Origin: Macrocystis pyrifera
Taxonomy: Eukaryota; Sar; Phaeophyceae; Laminariales; Laminariaceae
Direction of reading: 5' to 3'
Length of the DNA stretch: 64,000 nt
NCBI GenBank assembly: GCA_031763025.1
Contig: JASSKH010000025.1
Coordinates: 6,967,264-7,031,263, forward strand
Position numbers and translations under genes: made by a program
The notes under the pieces: model-generated
Database searches by the model: none
Seen by the model: only the letters and a program-made list of their open reading frames with translations
Told to the model about the DNA's origin: nothing
In this document: positions 32,746 through 44,178 of the stretch, one piece after another
Numbering within the stretch: the first letter of the stretch is position 1
Layout: every line of letters begins with the position of its first letter

Positions 32746-34097
32746 GTGAATGCATCTAAGTTGTAAGTGGCACGGTGCCCTAGTATCCTTTACCCATTAT
32801 GTACCAAACGTGAGTGCGTCTAAATTGTATGTGGTACGATGCTATAGTATCCATTGCCGATTATGTAACGGAATGAACACAAATCTAACTCCCCCAAACC
32901 CGACAAAACATGCGTTTCAGGGGAAGGCTCACCATCATCTGCCCCTGCGATGACAAGTGCTCACCTTCACTGTCAATATGCTGTGCCCTCAGTGCTTACG
33001 TACACTGAACTCAACCCACGGGGGTCACAAAACCATACCCCAGGACACTCAGTAGCACACAAGCCTACCGAACCCCTGGAAATCCCACGGCATGCAAACT
33101 TGAGGGAGGGACTCACCTTCACCTCCCCTCTCAGCGATAGCATAATGGCAAGTGCTTACGTCCGCTGTCAAGGTGCTACGCTCATCATTGCTCACCTTCA
33201 CTCTGGTCAAATATTGGGGGCGCTCACCTCGCCATGCCGCCTGCTAGTAATGACAACGTGCTCACTCCCCTGCATGCTACCATACGAAGAGTACCAAGCA
33301 ATCTATAAACCCACCCCCCCCCCCTGTTTTGTGTGTTATGACATAGCATAGACGAAACAAGTCCGTTTGAAGGCTGGCCCCGATCTTAGTGGTAGTAAGT
33401 AATTTTAATAATATCATGGTATTTTTGCAGAGGACAATACTCGTGTAGGTTTTTAGGTTTTGGTGTGGTGCTCGAAGTAGGTTCTCTTATGCGTAGGTGT
33501 ATACTGTTGTAATTCATACATATTCATACCGGTACTCGATAACTATTGGTACTGCTGTATATACCGCTATAGAACGAGTTGACGTTTTCCAGGCACCGTT
33601 GTTCCGGGACCACGACTATATCGGTGATAAACTTCACTTGTAATACGAAGAATAAACTTCACTAAATTAGTGACATGTTGGCAATCGTAAGCATAACTGC
33701 TGTGGTTCGTATTCTGCTACAGGACCACCGCTGTGTGGTTGATTTAAGGTTATGTTGATATCTATATACGTGGAATAATGGTTGTCAGGACCGCACAGGT
33801 CAAAGTATTAAAACGACTCTACTTCGTACGAATTTGGAAATACGTACCAGATACAAGTATAATACATGTACGGTTGGGGCGAAGCAAATGTCGTGCCCCC
33901 CAGAAGATGTGGCAGAAAACACAAGAACCAGCAAAATAAACAATACTACAACGCTTACTATCACCAGAGAGAAACAAATAATCTACAGGTAAAGAACAAG
34001 CAAATCGGAGCGCAACGAAAACAAAAGACAAAAACAACCTCCAGAAAGCCGCAGCAGTTTGTGGTATGGTCCGGTTCTATCTACTGCTGCTAATCGA
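32746..34097. other. Unassigned region with weak internal repetition
   Basis: Short GCTCACCTTCAC words recur between 32930 and 33210. A Lys/Gln/Asn-rich frame at 33866-34093 has no supporting signal. No gene is called. Confidence 0.25.
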
Positions 34098-34385
34098 TGT
34101 CATGCCTATTAATAGCTATGTCCTGTGCGCCGTCTCCTCCCTGTTTTCGTCAACCGTGCTCCACCCCCGGAAATGATATGGGCTAGGCAGCGCAAAACAA
34201 ACAAAACAGGTTCGCCGCCCATATGCTGCCCGTGAGCCTCTATTGATGCATTTTTGAAATATACTTTCGGTTTTCAATCGCGCGTTGATCTTTCAAGATT
34301 ATACAGCATAGACATTCAAAAACACGCCCTGCCAACTCGCACTCCCGGCTTGCGTTATGCCCCCACCACACTTTGTATATATTGC
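34098..34385 (+). repeat. Dispersed repeat, copy 1 of a direct pair
   Basis: It aligns with 50569-50860 in the same orientation: GATATGGGCTAGGCA(G/A)CGCAA, TATGCTGCCCGTG(A/G)GC, CTTTCAAGATT(A/G)T(A/C)CAGCATAGACATT and ACCACACT(T/C)TGTAT are shared, with substitutions and small gaps between. Confidence 0.65.
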
Positions 34386-36799
34386 GAAAATCACAGCCTC
34401 ACCAATGGTGAGGTTTTAGCTTCAGGACCCACGCCAATAACAGCAACGACAAATTGCAATATTTTTGTAGACCATAGGGAGTCTTTGGATTGAATAAAAT
34501 AGGAACCAATGTCAACCACGATCAAAACCAACAAGACTATTTCATATTAATAGCACGACCCAGATCCGGGGTAAATACATTGAGGCCCGAAAGGTAATCG
34601 AATCTTCGTGTGTCTGTGCTCTTGACATTTTTTGCAGATTTGAAAGGTTTATCGAATCTTCGGCCGTATCATAAACTCTGAAGTACAGTCAGTAGTATCG
34701 TAGCTCATTCACAGCGGTAGCTATCTCATCGCTTATCTCGGCAGCATAGTGTGCAGAAGTGTGTGGCGTATCTGCCAAGACTCAACTGAGCCTGTGTGAA
34801 GCAGATCGATATGCTTAATATACTGAATATACTTCGCAAATGAATCATGGAGAGAAAACATACTTTGCAGTAAGCCTGAATAATGTACAGCGGTCGTGTG
34901 TATACGCTTGTGGTACTATCCCTGTACTGCAACCCCTCGAATATCGTTTGTAAGTACGATAATATGTGTGTGTTGTCTTCACATACCGTCCTTTTGACCC
35001 AACTACATCAGTACAACCAGTGTCCGTTCTGATTTCTTACATTAGAGAGATACTATAAGTAATTATGTGCAAACCGAGATCAACCAGAAATAATCGCAGA
35101 TTAATGGGTAAAGCAAGTTAAATGCTAACGCACCAGGTACGAGAACACCATAACACGAGCTATGTGATAGCATATATTTTTAATAGTTGTCGTTTCTTCT
35201 GGTAGACGTCAGTTTCCACGTAGCTTTGATAGGATGCTTGCACCCAAATGATGGCCTGTTTGTTGTACTTCACAGCTGAACGGCTTTATAGCAATACTTC
35301 CTGCCGGGAGGCAGCGGTGTGATGCTCTGCTGCGGTAACAAGATGCACACTGCTGTACATACGTAGGAAAAAAAGATAAATATCTCCACCCTACTAGAAT
35401 TAAAAAGAATGGTAGACCCGAGAGTCCAAAGAGATCTCGCCACACGTCCTACCAGGTGAAGTTCTAGTTGTATGAATACCATATACACATACGTACATCC
35501 TCCGGGTATGTGCTTTTTCGACGAGTCAAGATGACTTGTCCAAATGGATCTTTTCTGTACACATATATATGTACCGGGACAAAGGTAAATAGCCCCACCC
35601 CAATAGAAGCAAGAGAGATAGGCCCAAGGTCCAGAGAAATCTTGCTTGTGGTGTGGTAACAACCCATTCCGTGACTGAATAACTTCAATCCGTGCGACAC
35701 AGCCCCCCCCCCTCGAATTTTTCGCTTAAGGTACACCTTACAGTAAGAAACCTATCAGCATTTTCGACGGTGGGCACAACATCAGAACAATGAGAAAAAG
35801 CAATCCTTCGGTTGTGTTACACCCGCTACATACCTGTCAGCCGGGTAGTGGTCAGGCTTGGCTGCATTGTACATATACCATACAGCCCGAACCCTCCGGA
35901 CACAGCAAGCCACCCCTCCCTCTCTTGTGTGCAAGCTCATCATCACGCCCAGCTGAAACTATCTCACCACGTGTGACCCGTGTCCCACAAGGGCTTGAGT
36001 ACCCGTTCTCCATCTGCTCCAGTTTCCCTTCTACGTTCCTTCATTGCTCGGTGTTCAGTCCTTCAAGTGTTTTACCTGGTCCCGAGGACAGCCCCCGGTT
36101 AGTATGTATCACAAACAATGGTGGAACCGTGGGCATCGAAGAAGGTCAAACGTGCCTCGTACTTTCCGTTGGGTGTGCATACTGTATAGTCGTTCAGTCG
36201 TCTCGGTGTCTTGCTAGAGATGCACCACCTATGTACGACGATCAGTCTATTACTTCCGATGTAGTCAAATCATCGCGACAAGAATACTGGTTGCCAACAA
36301 CAAAAATAGGTGTACACACGTACCTGGTATAGGATAAAATAATCCCAAGATTGAATGTGAGATGGTACAAAAGCACGATGGACATCATTTCACAGTATTT
36401 CAAACATTCCGATCTCCCGAAATGCACTTCGATCACCCTGAGTTCACTATGATACCCAAGGGCTGGGGGTCAACAGGACGGTTATCGCAGAGCACTTAGC
36501 TTAGACTTTCTTTGCTTCTCTTGGTGGTGTTTGCAATTAACTCGCGTTGAACTGCATCAGTCTCCGTAGAGACGTGAGCGTAATGCGACCTTTCCCTTCT
36601 GTTGGATATTGTATTTCGGTCCAGCGTTGTGAAAAGTGCTTCCCCTTTGTTTGTTGGCGATGCTGGAGGTTCCTTGGTTGGTTTCCTTGTTGACGTTGCT
36701 TCCGTCTTCCCTAGTAACTATAAGTTTCTTCAGAGCGGTGTAGTCAGGGGGGGAAGCAGCACTGCGATTGGAGATTGTTAAAACTTCGGCCGTCTTCCA
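34386..36799. other. Unassigned region
   Basis: The longest plus frame (35790-36332) has no splice support and a neutral composition. No gene, tRNA or terminal repeat was recognised. Confidence 0.25.
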
Positions 36800-37910
36800 A
36801 ACTCGTTCAGCGCGTTTTGCCGCGCAAGAGAACTATTAACTCTTTGCGAATGAATATATATATTGACAAGGGACCACGTTGCTCCGGCTGATTCGATGAG
36901 AAACCTGGGTTCGAGAGGAATGGAGTCTCCGAGGTTCCTTTCAATACTTTCCGCTCGTGTGTGAATTCGAGAATATGTTTGGTCGTTGAAAGGCATGCAT
37001 GCATTCGTCGGTGAACGAGCGTTCATGTGATATGCGATGTGGCATGCATACAAGCACAGCGAGCGATATACGCATGGAAGAGCGACGAGTGTGCTTGCAT
37101 GCGATTCAAGATCAAATATATTTTGAATTCGTCTACGCGCTGACTATAACGTCTAGTTCCATGGGCGACCCGATCCCAGCGGTTGCTGTGCAAGAGAACA
37201 ATTCGTTGCTAACGAATTGAAGTGTTGACGGGGAGCCATATTGCTCCGATTGATTCAATAACAAACGTGGGTTCGGCACGGGCGGAGTCTCCGAGGTTCC
37301 TTTGATTACATTCCGCTCGTGTTGGAATTCGAGAATATGTTTGGTCGTCGTAAGGCATGCATGCATTCGTTGGTGAACGAGCATTCATGTGATATGCGAT
37401 GAGGCATGTATACAAGCACAGCGAGCGATAGACGAACAGACGAGCGACGAGTGTGCTTACATGCGGATCGAGACCAAATACAACCTGAATTCGTCTACGG
37501 GCGGGCCTTAAAGTCTAGTTCCATGGCCGACCCGACCCGGCACCCAGAGCGGTGGTGTAGTCAGTGAGCAGCAGCGCTGCGACTACAGCGTTCTACTCTA
37601 GGTTGAGGGGTGGGGTCTCCGAGGTTCCTATCATACATTCCGCTGGCGTTTGAATTCGAGAGTCTGTTTGGTCGTCGAAAGGCATGCATGCATTTGTTGG
37701 TGAATGAGCCTTCCTGTGATACTATAGCGACAAAAAACAGACGAGCAACGAGTGTTGCATGCGGATCGAGACCAAATATAACCTGAACGCGTCTACCGGC
37801 GGGCCATATCGTCTACCTGGTAGTTCCATTGGCGATCCGACCCAGCACCCAGAGCGGTGGTGTAGTTAGGGAGCAGCAACGCTGCGATTACTGCATTCTA
37901 CTCTAGGCTA
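36800..37910. repeat. Satellite of three units, about 320-360 bp each
   Basis: The marker GAGTCTCCGAGGTTCC (GGGTCTCC in the third unit) lies at 36923, 37285 and about 37607, followed each time by TTCCGCT, GAATTCGAGA, TGTTTGGTCGT, AAGGCATGCATGCATT and ATGCG(A/G)AT. Related frames on the minus strand begin with MNARSPTNACMP in two units. A (TA)n run follows at 37914-37930. Confidence 0.75.
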
Positions 37911-38325
37911 AGGATATATATATATATAGGTATATGGGTCTCAGCCACGCTCACGCCCCCCCCCTATGTATGTCCTTACCTGGTCATATTGTATATATAT
38001 TCTGTGGTAAAAGGGGAAAGAAAAAAAATAGGAGATACGTACGTATATTTTAACAATAATTGAATTAAAATAAAAAAGTGTCTTACCTGCTATTCATATA
38101 TCTTCTGTCTCTTAGACCAGCTATTTTGGAAATTTATTTCTGAGTTATCAGAACTGGGGTTTTAGGCCGAATATACGCGTTTTACTCGGCGGGAAAGCCA
38201 AAACCACCGATAGACTCCCCAACCTGCTCCCCGTAGTTTCTTGCGAGCTTTCAGGAACAATTTCCCGTTTCTCCAGAGTGCAATTTATATTTTGGAGCAG
38301 CCAATCACTTTTCTCGGAAGGGTCA
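37911..38325. other. Unassigned AT-rich flank
   Basis: It contains (TA)n and A/T-rich DNA. The words TCAGAACTGGGG occur here (38148) and again on the far side of the hAT-like element (39264). Confidence 0.3.
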
Positions 38326-38333
38326 GAAATAAG

Positions 38334-39246
38334 CAGGGCTTTTCGCGGGTCATGACCCGACCCGCGGGTCGGGTCACGGAGTGTTCAAAATGTCACGGGT
38401 CAGGTCAGGCCAGGTCAGGAAGTGTTCAAAATTTCACGGGCCGGGTCGGGTCGGGTCAAGAGGTTTTCCAATCTTGCGGGTCGGGTCGGGTCGGGTCAAG
38501 AGTTTTTCGAAACTCACGGGTCGGGTCGGGTCGGGTCGGATCAAGAGGTGATGCAAAGCTCACAGGTCGGGTCAGGTCATGACCCGCGAGAAACGGGTCA
38601 CTCGCGGGTCGGCCCAGCGTGACCCGCGAGTTCTTTTCTGCTGACCCGCGGGTCGGACCCGCGCATCCGGCCCGCGGATCCGACACTCAAAACACTTCCC
38701 GCTCACTTACCCAAAGGCTTTTCTCGTACAAATACTCAATAATACTCCTTTGGTATCTTATTCAAACATTGAAACACTGCCAAATCCATATACGCATGCC
38801 TGCATCCCTTTATACCCATTACAGGCAGGCCACATATCGCTTGTGGGCACAAAAATGAATATCAAATTGTTTTCGAAGGGTCGACCCACGGGCCGGATCC
38901 GCAGGTCGGACCTCCTGGTCAAGATAAATAGTCTCGCGGGTCAAGATGACCCGACCCGCATGAAAACCGTGTCTCACGGGTCAATTCAAAGGTGCCGGGT
39001 CGGGTCGGGTCGGGTCAGGAGGTTTTGAAATCTCGGGGGTCCGGTCGGGTCGGGTCATGATATTTTCAAATCTCACGGGTTGGGTCGGGTCGGGTCAACA
39101 ACTTTTTAGATCTCGCAGGTCGGGTCGGGTCGGGTCGAGTCGGGCCGGGTCACGCGGCTTTCAAAATCTGCGGATCGGCTCCGGTCAGCTGACCCGACCC
39201 GATCCGACCCGACTCGTGATATTGATCTGACCCGCGAAAAGCGCTG
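38334..39246 (+). mobile_element. hAT-like non-autonomous element with GGGTC arrays, copy 2 (intact ends)
   Basis: Seen: perfect 8-bp target duplication GAAATAAG at 38326-38333 and 39247-39254. Terminal inverted repeats CAGGGCTTTTCGCGGGTCA and CAGCGCTTTTCGCGGGTCA (one mismatch). Both subterminal zones are (GGGTC)2-5 blocks separated by AAGAG/GTTTTC/AAAATCTCAC spacers of about 30-40 bp. The central 250 bp is unique and shared with 23817-25553. Known: an 8-bp duplication with CAGGG termini is the hAT superfamily signature. There is no transposase, so movement would need an autonomous partner. Confidence 0.85.
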
Positions 39247-39254
39247 GAAATAAG

Positions 39255-39582
39255 GCTGTTGGTCAGAACTGGGGCCAGAAATAGTGGATCTTCGAGGATT
39301 TTTGATGAGAATCACGATGTCCTCAGAGCTGGAATTATGGACGAACAGTCCGACTACGACTATTAATATGGAGAAACGGAAACGTGCTCGAGAAAGCTCT
39401 CGGAAAACTAAGGGGAGCATCTTTAGGAGTCTACCGGTGTTTTTGACAGTGCCGTCGAGTAAATCGCGGGTTTTCGGCAAAAAAAGCCGGTTCTGAGACC
39501 CCTTCAAAAATTTCCCATATTAGTTGGTCGTAGTGTTTTGGAAATTAGTGAGGTTGTTATTCCTCGGACTTCGTGTTGTTGT
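39255..39582. other. Spacer between the hAT-like element and the Gypsy copy
   Basis: Frames exist on both strands but nothing was recognised. Confidence 0.25.
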
Positions 39583-39586
39583 AAAT

Positions 39587-39818
39587 TATGGCCTCTGCCA
39601 GATGATATCAGCAAGAGGGCTTCCAGCGAGGGACTCCACCAGTCTCGCTGGCCTCGCACTCAGTAAGTCTTGTTCTTAGAGCTTGTATTATCACGGAGTG
39701 ATCCTCATCGGACCACGAGCCAGGTGGCTAGGGGACATCACACAGGATCCCCGGCCACTGCTCCACTCACACATGCGATTACACTGAAACCTCCACGGCT
39801 TGGTATCTTTTGGCTACA
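39587..39818 (-). repeat. 3' LTR of the deleted Gypsy copy
   Basis: 232 bp, same sequence as 43059-43290. It contains an ATTATCACGGAGTG block and an AAGTCTTGTTCTT block (plus strand). Immediately before it (element sense) lies the short G run that is the probable polypurine tract. Confidence 0.9.
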
Positions 39819-41292
39819 GCACCCCCAAAGCGAGTTCACTCGACACGAACGAAGAAGCGTCAGGAAACATCAAAACAACGCACCCGGGACGAGGATGATG
39901 AAGCGGCACTGCTTGCGCCACCAAACCCCGTGCGGCATTCCACGCCCGCACCCGATCCTCCGTCCACGCGGTATCCTTGATGACACGATTGCGCGCCACT
40001 CGCTTAGTCCGACGTGTAGCCCCAACAAGGAGCTCCTCCAAAAAATCACGTAACGGTGCTACCGTTTCCGCTAAACGTGGTAACGATGTACGCAACCAGT
40101 TGACAGCCTGCAAGAATTGCATTAGTTCTCCAGCGTTTTCGGGACGACGCATTTCACTTAAACCTTGCACTCGAGCGGGGTCATGGGACACGACACCATT
40201 GGAATACACCTTACCACACCAGACCAGTTCACGAGAGAAGAAGGTACACTTGTGGGCGGCGACAAACAGTCCAACATTCTCCAGGCGTTCTAGAATGTCA
40301 TCAAGCAGCTGCAGAAGAGCTTCTTCGGTGTCTGCGAAAAAGAAAACGTCATCGACCCAAACTTTGCAATCCAAACCACGCAACACTTCAGTCATGACAC
40401 CTTGGAAATAAGAAGTCGCATTCAAAACACCTTGGGGAACACGGGTAGGCGTGAACAAACCGTCGCTTGTCGCCATGGTGAAGACGTCTTGCGCCTCCGG
40501 AGCCAAAGGCATCTGCCAGTACCCTTGAAGTAGGTCCAGCTTGCCGAAGAAACGCGCCCCCAGCAGATCTCCCATGTCTTCATGGTTGGGCATGACGCCC
40601 GGGGACTTCTCCACCTGTGCGTTCACCGCCGAGTAGTCGCTCACCAAACGGAAAGAGTCCTTCTTGGGCACCGCCATCGCCGGACTCGCCCACACCGCCT
40701 GGATGTTGTGGTAGACAAAGCCAAAAAACACCAAAGCAGCAATGCACTTCGAGAGCCAGTCCCTTTTCGTCGGTTCGTACCGACGTGGCGTTGCCTTGAC
40801 AGGCTTCGCCTGTTGCTTCAGCTGCACTCGCATCGGCTCCACTTGCGCTGGCGGATCACCACACAGCGCACGGCGAAAAGCACCCACGCGACGAGCCAAA
40901 ATTTCGCGCAAACGGGTTGCTCCGCCGACGCTTAATCCACTCTGCTCTGCCTGCTGCACGCTGTCCTCCAACGCCCGTTCTCGGGCCGTCCGCTCCTCCT
41001 CCGGATCCATGAACATGTCTGGCCCCCGGTCGACCAAATGTTCCACCGCCTTGTCCTCCGGAGCATCCACCGTAGCCTCGGTCTGAAAAGCACGCACGGA
41101 AACCGTCACTCTGCGCGCCGCAAGGTAACTCGGAGTCTCCACACCGGTCGATACCGGCACTGCGCGAGGGCGAAGCTTCTCCAGAGCTTCACGGTAGACG
41201 TCGATGCCAAGAGCTTTCATGGTAGCCATGCCAAACAGAACGACGTTATCTGTACCAGGCATGACCGCGAAAGTGATGGGCTCCAATTTCAC
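39814..41292 (-). pseudogene. Pol remnant: protease end, RT, start of RNase H
   Basis: It reads in a different frame from the gag part because of a 2-bp insertion (GTGTG instead of GTG) near 41291-41295. It carries the RT motifs KLDLLQGYWQMPL and VWVDD and the first RNase H aspartate (PDAS). The reading then jumps, through the deletion, into noncoding element sequence and ends in the LTR. No RNase H completion and no integrase, so it cannot be autonomous. Confidence 0.9.
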
Positions 41293-42851
41293 ACCGCTCC
41301 CCACGGCGTCCGTACACTCACGGCAATCGGCACCGTTTTGTGCGTGACCATCACTGAAACACCCGTAGCGGTTTTCGCCTGCTGCGGGCCATTTTCGAAC
41401 GGAATTTGCAGATCGGCGCCGCCGAAATGCGAAGACAGCTGCTGAAGTAAGCCGACACCGATGGACGTGAGCGCCGACCCCGAATCAAGGATCACACGCG
41501 CCATCAGCGAACCAACCGACCCTGGCAAAGAGAGATCAGCGCGTAAACACTCAGCGCTGCGATCGACAGGCACTTCACCTGCCGTTGAACTCTGGTCGGT
41601 ACCAAGAGTCACCTGACGCCATGGCTGCTCTGCTACAGCCGGCGCCGAAGAAATAGAATCGGCGGTCCACCCCGACCAAGACGCCGAATATACAGACGGT
41701 TCCGGCGCTACCGCCCCTGCAGCAGCACCAGACACTGACTCCGCCCGCTCGGTGGATGGCGAAGTACTCGCTCCAGCAGCACCCACCGATGTTCCAGCTC
41801 CTCCAACGTATACAGCTCGGCCGGCAACAGACGAACCAGATCCCGACCCAGCGGCTCCTGCCGCTGGCGCACCAGAAGTTGAAGAAGCAACAGCAGAAGT
41901 TCCACCGCCCGCTGTCAATTGATTGCCACCACGGCCACCGCGCCCGCGTCCATGGTTGAATCTGCCCCGGCCGCCATTGCGGCCCCCGCGATACCCTGAC
42001 GACCCGCGCCCACCACTGCTGGGAGCTGTGCCGCCACCGCGAGCTTTTGGGCAATCAGAAACATAATGGTTGGGATCACCACACTCGAAACAGACGCGAA
42101 CAAACGACTTTTTCGCGGACTGCTGCTGTTTCGGTTTCTGCTGCTGTTGGCGTCGCGGTTCAGCTGCCCCTGCAGCATCTTTCCGACCATACGCCTCGAT
42201 GAATTTCCACTGTTCTGCAGCAGAAAAAATTTGGTCCATGACCAATGCCGGGTCCTTCTTCCACCCTGCAGCGTACGTGAGCTGACCTTTTACGTACTTT
42301 TTGAACTCGGACGGCCATAAGCCATCCACCAACGCCATGCTCACAAATTCCGCCGGTCCGGGCAACCACGAACGGTCCTGCGCGCGGTACATGGCATGCA
42401 CCGCGTGATTCTCCGCAAAATACTTTTCCATAGCGGAGTTTACCATCATCGCGCGGTCTTTGACGGATGTTTCACCGCCCTGCTTTTCATCGCGCCTCAT
42501 TGAGAGAACGCGACGCAAGTCCGCTGCCGCCCGCGAGGTGTCAAATCTGTTGCTGGTGGTTGTGTAACCAGCGTGCTGCCTAACAGCGTCCAACAACTCC
42601 GAGGCGTTCATCGTAGTCTGATGCTTGTAAAATCCCTCAAAACACCGATGAATGTAATTGGGGATAAGCTGGCCCATGCTCACTTTGGAGTGCTGAACCA
42701 CCCCCTGAGCGTTGGCGAGCTGCAGCCGTTCCTCATAATCGAGGTACGCTGCGTAAAAAACACGAGAGGCCTGCTCGGTCCACACCTCTCCGTATTTCGG
42801 TGGAGTCAGAGACTCCCCTACCACCAGCGGCGTGCTTGCCGTGTGCGCCAT
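41289..42851 (-). pseudogene. Gag and protease portion of the deleted Gypsy copy
   Basis: 520 codons nearly identical to the N-terminal third of the frame starting at 51746: gag, CX2CX4HX4C zinc knuckle, Gly/Arg-rich stretch, Ser/Ala/Gly-rich linker and the protease DSG motif. A handful of amino-acid differences exist (for example in the linker). The frame terminates at the 2-bp insertion, so gag and RT are no longer fused. Confidence 0.9.
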
Positions 42852-43058
42852 AATCCACAGCAGTCCACCTGGACTCTACTGTAATAACGGAGAAACTGCC
42901 GCCTGACCTGTGCGTCCTCCAGCTCCCGGAGCGTCCTCCCCTGCTGTGCGCTTCAAGCCGTTTCGATCCGTCCAACGGGCCAACTGCCTTCCCAGCTGTG
43001 ACCCAATACTCCGCAGCCGAAAACTCCTCCAACAGAAGTTCCGCGAATATCTAGATAT

Positions 43059-43290
43059 TATGGCCTCTGCCAGATGATATCAGCAAGAGGGCTTCCAGCG
43101 AGGGACTCCACCAGTCTCGCTGGCCTCGCACTCAGTAAGTCTTGTTCTTAGAGCTTGTATTATCACGGAGTGATCCTCATCGGACCACGAGCCAGGTGGC
43201 TAGGGGACATCACACAGGATCCCCGGCCACTGCTCCACTCACACATGCGATTACACTGAAACCTCCACGGCTTGGTATCTTTTGGCTACA
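43059..43290 (-). repeat. 5' LTR of the deleted Gypsy copy
   Basis: 232 bp; the start TGTAGCC lies at 43290 in element sense, next to the duplication AAAT. The internal junction is followed by ATATCTAGATAT, a palindrome; no clear tRNA primer site was recognised. Confidence 0.9.
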
Positions 43291-43719
43291 AAATCAACGA
43301 AACGAGCACATATTACACTGATAACCGTCCAATCAAGTGGTTGGAGAATTTAGATCCAGCCTACCGGCATTTGTTGGTTGTTCGTCTGTCATGCCGCTGC
43401 TGTCGTCGCATTCTGGAAGTTCTTTGTCTGAGTTCGAAGACGGCCATGCAAGTGGCGTACGAGACGATTACCGAACTAGACGACCATTTGGGGACATTTT
43501 TTGTCCCCATTTTTTTTAAACGCTTGGAGTTTATGAGGGAATATAAAATGTACGCAATTCGAGTGCGATTAGGGATACACAAATCGCTCGGAGATGAGCT
43601 ATCCTCAACATAGTCTGACAGTCTCGGAATACGTTGACCAATGACGATGAGCCACGACGCGTGGTCTGTATTATCGCCGGGAGGCCGTATCGAGCCCAAA
43701 GGTACTTCTTTGTTCAAAA

Positions 43720-43769
43720 TATAAAGGATAGACCACTGAGCTGAGTACCTCAGTAGTCTATCCTTTATA
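43720..43769. other. Near-perfect 21-bp hairpin
   Basis: The arms 43720-43740 and 43749-43769 pair at 20 of 21 positions around the loop CTGAGTAC. The right arm is also the start of the first unit of the 165-bp tandem duplication. It could be a small-RNA precursor-like hairpin or a relic of an inverted duplication. Confidence 0.7.
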
Positions 43770-44065
43770 AACGAACACCTTGAGCTGTATGGCGTATCGG
43801 ATGACGTCCTGAAGCCACAAATCGTCATAAAACATATATTGAACAATTTCGGTGGGACTACAACTGTCTCGCACCAAGACAAAGCGGATCTTCTTTTGGT
43901 GCCGACTGAGTAGCTCAGTAGTCTATTCTTTATAAACGAACACCTTGCGCCGGTTGGCGTGTCGGATGATGTCCTGAAGCCACAAATCGTCATAAAACAT
44001 ATATTGGACAATTTCGTTGGGACTACATCTGTCTCGCACCAAGACAAAGCGGATCTTCGTCTGGT
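43751..44065 (+). repeat. 165-bp tandem duplication of a coding-like segment
   Basis: Unit 1 starts at 43751 and unit 2 at 43916; 165 bp is 55 codons. Both hold GATGA(C/T)GTCCTGAAGCC and CAAATCGTCATAAAACATAT. On the plus strand the second unit continues open to 44189 (VLKPQIVIKHILDNFVGTT, then a basic stretch ending DIRNEY); on the minus strand a 228-codon frame spans both units. The true coding strand, if any, is unresolved. Confidence 0.55.
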
Positions 44066-44178
44066 CTCGGGACCAAAGGGTCAATCCGCACATCGGCACA
44101 TCTTGACGGAAGTATTGCATTGGGTTGGCCCTGTTGGTAGGCAGACAGTGGAACGTCTGACCGGCCAAGACATTCGGA

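Larger units (their letters stand above)
39587..43290 (-). mobile_element. Ty3/Gypsy LTR retrotransposon, internally deleted copy
   Basis: Two 232-bp LTRs (39587-39818 and 43059-43290) are identical by eye. They begin TGTAGCC and end GGCCATA in element orientation, and the element is flanked by the 4-bp duplication AAAT (39583-39586, 43291-43294). Compared with the copy at 51307, the interior lacks about 1.7 kb (rest of RNase H, all of integrase) but keeps the sequence just before the 3' LTR, including CTTTGGGGGTGC, which the other copy lacks. Identical LTRs mean a recent insertion or a recent conversion. Confidence 0.9.

Noticed and set aside
23817-39246. GGGTC/GACCC arrays as interstitial telomere repeats
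   Set aside because: They sit symmetrically inside units with inverted termini and, in one case, a perfect 8-bp target duplication, so they are transposon parts.
43361-44047. 228-codon minus-strand frame as a repeat-containing protein gene
   Set aside because: It spans a DNA tandem duplication and a hairpin; the plus strand is equally open, so no strand can be chosen.
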